Assembly: GCA_946478755.1 (NCBI GenBank)
Contig: CAMLDJ010000302.1
Location: forward strand, 1 to 6,641
DNA length: 6,641 bases
Direction of reading: 5' to 3'
Origin: an uncultured Pedobacter sp.
Lineage (GTDB): Bacteria; Bacteroidota; Bacteroidia; Sphingobacteriales; Sphingobacteriaceae
Shown piece after piece: positions 5,109 to 6,641 of this stretch. Position numbers and translations under genes: made by a program. Position 1 is the stretch's first letter. Each line of letters opens with the position of its first letter. The notes beneath the pieces are model-generated. The model had not been told where the DNA came from and did no database searches. It saw only the letters and a program-made list of their open reading frames with translations.

Positions 5109-6641
5109 TTATACACTTTTTCAGCGTAGCTGCATGTGTATGCTACTCTTACTAATTTGTCAGGCTTCTAATGTAGCACTGGCTCAGAATGAACGAAAAA
5201 TCACCGGCAGGGTGGTCGATGAGCAGAACCTTCCGGTACCTGGTACTTCGGTTTCAATAAAAGGGACTGGTAAGGCGACTGCAACCGGTGGTGATGGATC
5301 CTTTAGCATCACTGCAAAGAAAGGTGATCTACTGGTTGTCAAGTCCATAGGCTTTGAAACGAAAGAGACAATCGTTACGGATGCATCATCGTATACGGTA
5401 AAAATTAGCCAGGCCAGTACAAACCTGGCGGATGTTGTCGTGGTCGGTTATGGTAAAAGTACCAGAAAAGCCTTAACAAGTTCCATATCTTCTGTAAAAG
5501 GGGATGAACTGAATAAAGGAGCCATCAGCGATGTAGGCCAAATGCTTCAGGGTAAGGTACCTGGACTGAACATCAGTCGCAGTGGCGACCCTAACCGGGC
5601 TGCAGCCATCGTTATGCGTGGTGCTTCTACCTTACGTGAAGGTGCACAATCCCCTCTATTCGTTATTGATGGGGTTCCCGGAGCAGATATTTCGATCCTG
5701 GCACCAGACGATATTGCCTCCGTAGACGTTTTAAAAGATGCTGCTGCGGCAGCGATCTATGGAAACAGGGCCGCCAACGGGGTAATTATGGTAACCACTA
5801 AAAAAGGTACAGCAGGTCAGGCCCAACTGAGTTATAGCACTTACTTTGGTGTTGAAAATGTGTCCAACCAGTATGATATGATGAATTCAGACCAGCTGAA
5901 GGCCTTCCTGGAAAAAAATAACTCCTCACTGACGCCGGCTAACGACAAAGGGGCAAATACCGACTGGCAGAATGAGGTTCAACGCAGCAATGCACTCTCT
6001 TACAACCATAATATTTCTTTGAGCGGCGGTACCGAAAAAACAACTTACCATGCCAGCATCAACTATTTCAATCAGCAAGGTATTGTAAGAACCAGTGGCC
6101 TGAACCGTTTTATCGGCCGTGTAGGGATAGAGCAAAAAGCGCTGAACGACAAGCTGAAGATCGGATTCAGCCTGAGCAACTCGATCAGTGATGCCGATCT
6201 GGTACCCTACCGCAATACGGTACTTTCTCAGATGCTGACTTACCTGCCTACGGCACCGGTTAAAAATCCAGATGGCTCCTATTTCGACAACCTCATCCAA
6301 ACCAGCTATTACAATCCCGTATCAATGCTCGAGAATGGAAAAGAGAACCTGAAAACTAAAAACCTGCTGGGAAATTTTACAGCCAACCTGAAATTACCAT
6401 TTGGCTTTTCTTATGATGTATCTGCTTCTTACCAGAATACGCAGAATGTATACGGTGCGTTTTACAACAGTATTTATACTTCCAGGTACAACAACGTAAG
6501 GAATACACCTGATCCGCCAGCAAATCCAGTATTTCTTTCACTGGTTGGACAAAATGGCGTGGCGTTAAGAAATGCTTACCAAAACACGAACAAAATTATT
6601 GAGACCTATCTGACCTGGAACAAAAAACTTGGCGACCATGA
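5098..6641 (+). CDS. SusC/RagA-family TonB-dependent outer-membrane receptor (partial, N-terminal 514 residues)
   Basis: The frame is open from ATG 5098 to the right edge, giving 514 residues, about half of a typical 1,000-residue SusC protein. Residues 1-29 are a signal peptide (hydrophobic 13-21, cleavage VALA-Q). Residues 35 to about 105 form the carboxypeptidase-regulatory-like (CnaB-type) domain: ITGRVVDEQNLPVPGTSVSIKG and DGSFSITAKKGDLLVVKSIGFE. The segment DVVVVGYG (112-119) precedes the plug, which carries the SusC hallmarks GQMLQGKVPGLNISRSG (147-163), MRGASTL (173-179), PLFVIDGVPG (186-195) and ASVDVLKDAAAAAIYGNRAANGVIMVTTKKG (207-237). Barrel strands follow, including YNHNISLSGGTEKTTYHASINYF. 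There is no STN domain, so FecR/anti-sigma signalling is unlikely. The protein would import oligosaccharides or other glycosides with a SusD partner, expected downstream but not visible. Its position 86 bp after the inositol oxygenase gene, with no terminator between, suggests a shared transcript. The substrate is not predictable from sequence. Confidence 0.93.
   Translation, partial: MRFNYTLFQRSCMCMLLLLICQASNVALAQNERKITGRVVDEQNLPVPGTSVSIKGTGKATATGGDGSFSITAKKGDLLVVKSIGFETKETIVTDASSYTVKISQASTNLADVVVVGYGKSTRKALTSSISSVKGDELNKGAISDVGQMLQGKVPGLNISRSGDPNRAAAIVMRGASTLREGAQSPLFVIDGVPGADISILAPDDIASVDVLKDAAAAAIYGNRAANGVIMVTTKKGTAGQAQLSYSTYFGVENVSNQYDMMNSDQLKAFLEKNNSSLTPANDKGANTDWQNEVQRSNALSYNHNISLSGGTEKTTYHASINYFNQQGIVRTSGLNRFIGRVGIEQKALNDKLKIGFSLSNSISDADLVPYRNTVLSQMLTYLPTAPVKNPDGSYFDNLIQTSYYNPVSMLENGKENLKTKNLLGNFTANLKLPFGFSYDVSASYQNTQNVYGAFYNSIYTSRYNNVRNTPDPPANPVFLSLVGQNGVALRNAYQNTNKIIETYLTWNKKLGDH

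Noticed and set aside
5926..6300. Minus-strand open frame of 124 codons inside the SusC-like gene
   Set aside because: Antisense to the receptor barrel region, whose own frame is open and matches the family throughout.
1..6641. CRISPR arrays, tRNA or rRNA genes, insertion sequences, attachment sites
   Set aside because: No spaced direct repeats, RNA-gene signatures, transposase frames or terminal inverted repeats were seen on reading either strand.

Overview
The window looks like part of a carbohydrate-utilisation locus from an aerobic Bacteroidota species, most likely family Sphingobacteriaceae (Pedobacter-like). The reasons are a SusC/RagA-type TonB-dependent receptor with an N-terminal carboxypeptidase-regulatory-like domain, a GH92 enzyme, start codons in AT-rich leaders without Shine-Dalgarno sequences, and moderate GC content. 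The genus is inferred from general resemblance; no search was run.

Layout. The left half reads on the minus strand: a LacI-family regulator (3960 to 2944), then a GH92 glycosidase of the alpha-mannosidase family (2817 to 514), then, 44 bp further on, the start of a GH28 polygalacturonase-like protein (469, running off the left edge). The right half reads on the plus strand: an inositol oxygenase (4121-5011), then, 86 bp further on, the first half of a SusC-like outer-membrane receptor (5098, running off the right edge). The two arms diverge from the 160 bp gap between lacI and the inositol oxygenase gene. No stretch over 300 bp lacks a gene.

Regulation. The clearest non-coding signal is a pair of nearly identical 26 bp palindromes with a central CG, typical of LacI-family operators. 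One (4003-4028) lies in the divergent gap and the other (2909-2934) lies between the end of lacI and the start of the GH92 gene. They share an identical 14-base left side and each departs from perfect symmetry at only one base pair. This suggests the regulator controls itself, the inositol oxygenase/SusC arm and the GH92/GH28 arm.

How the parts may work together (inference). The two exported glycosidases would release sugars in the periplasm or outside the cell, the SusC receptor would import oligosaccharides or glycosides, and the cytoplasmic inositol oxygenase would convert myo-inositol plus O2 to D-glucuronate. Glucuronate and the galacturonate expected from GH28 activity both enter central metabolism through uronate isomerase, which could explain their shared control. 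An inositol oxygenase embedded in a polysaccharide-utilisation-type locus, with mannosidase- and pectinase-type enzymes, is the most unusual aspect of the window.
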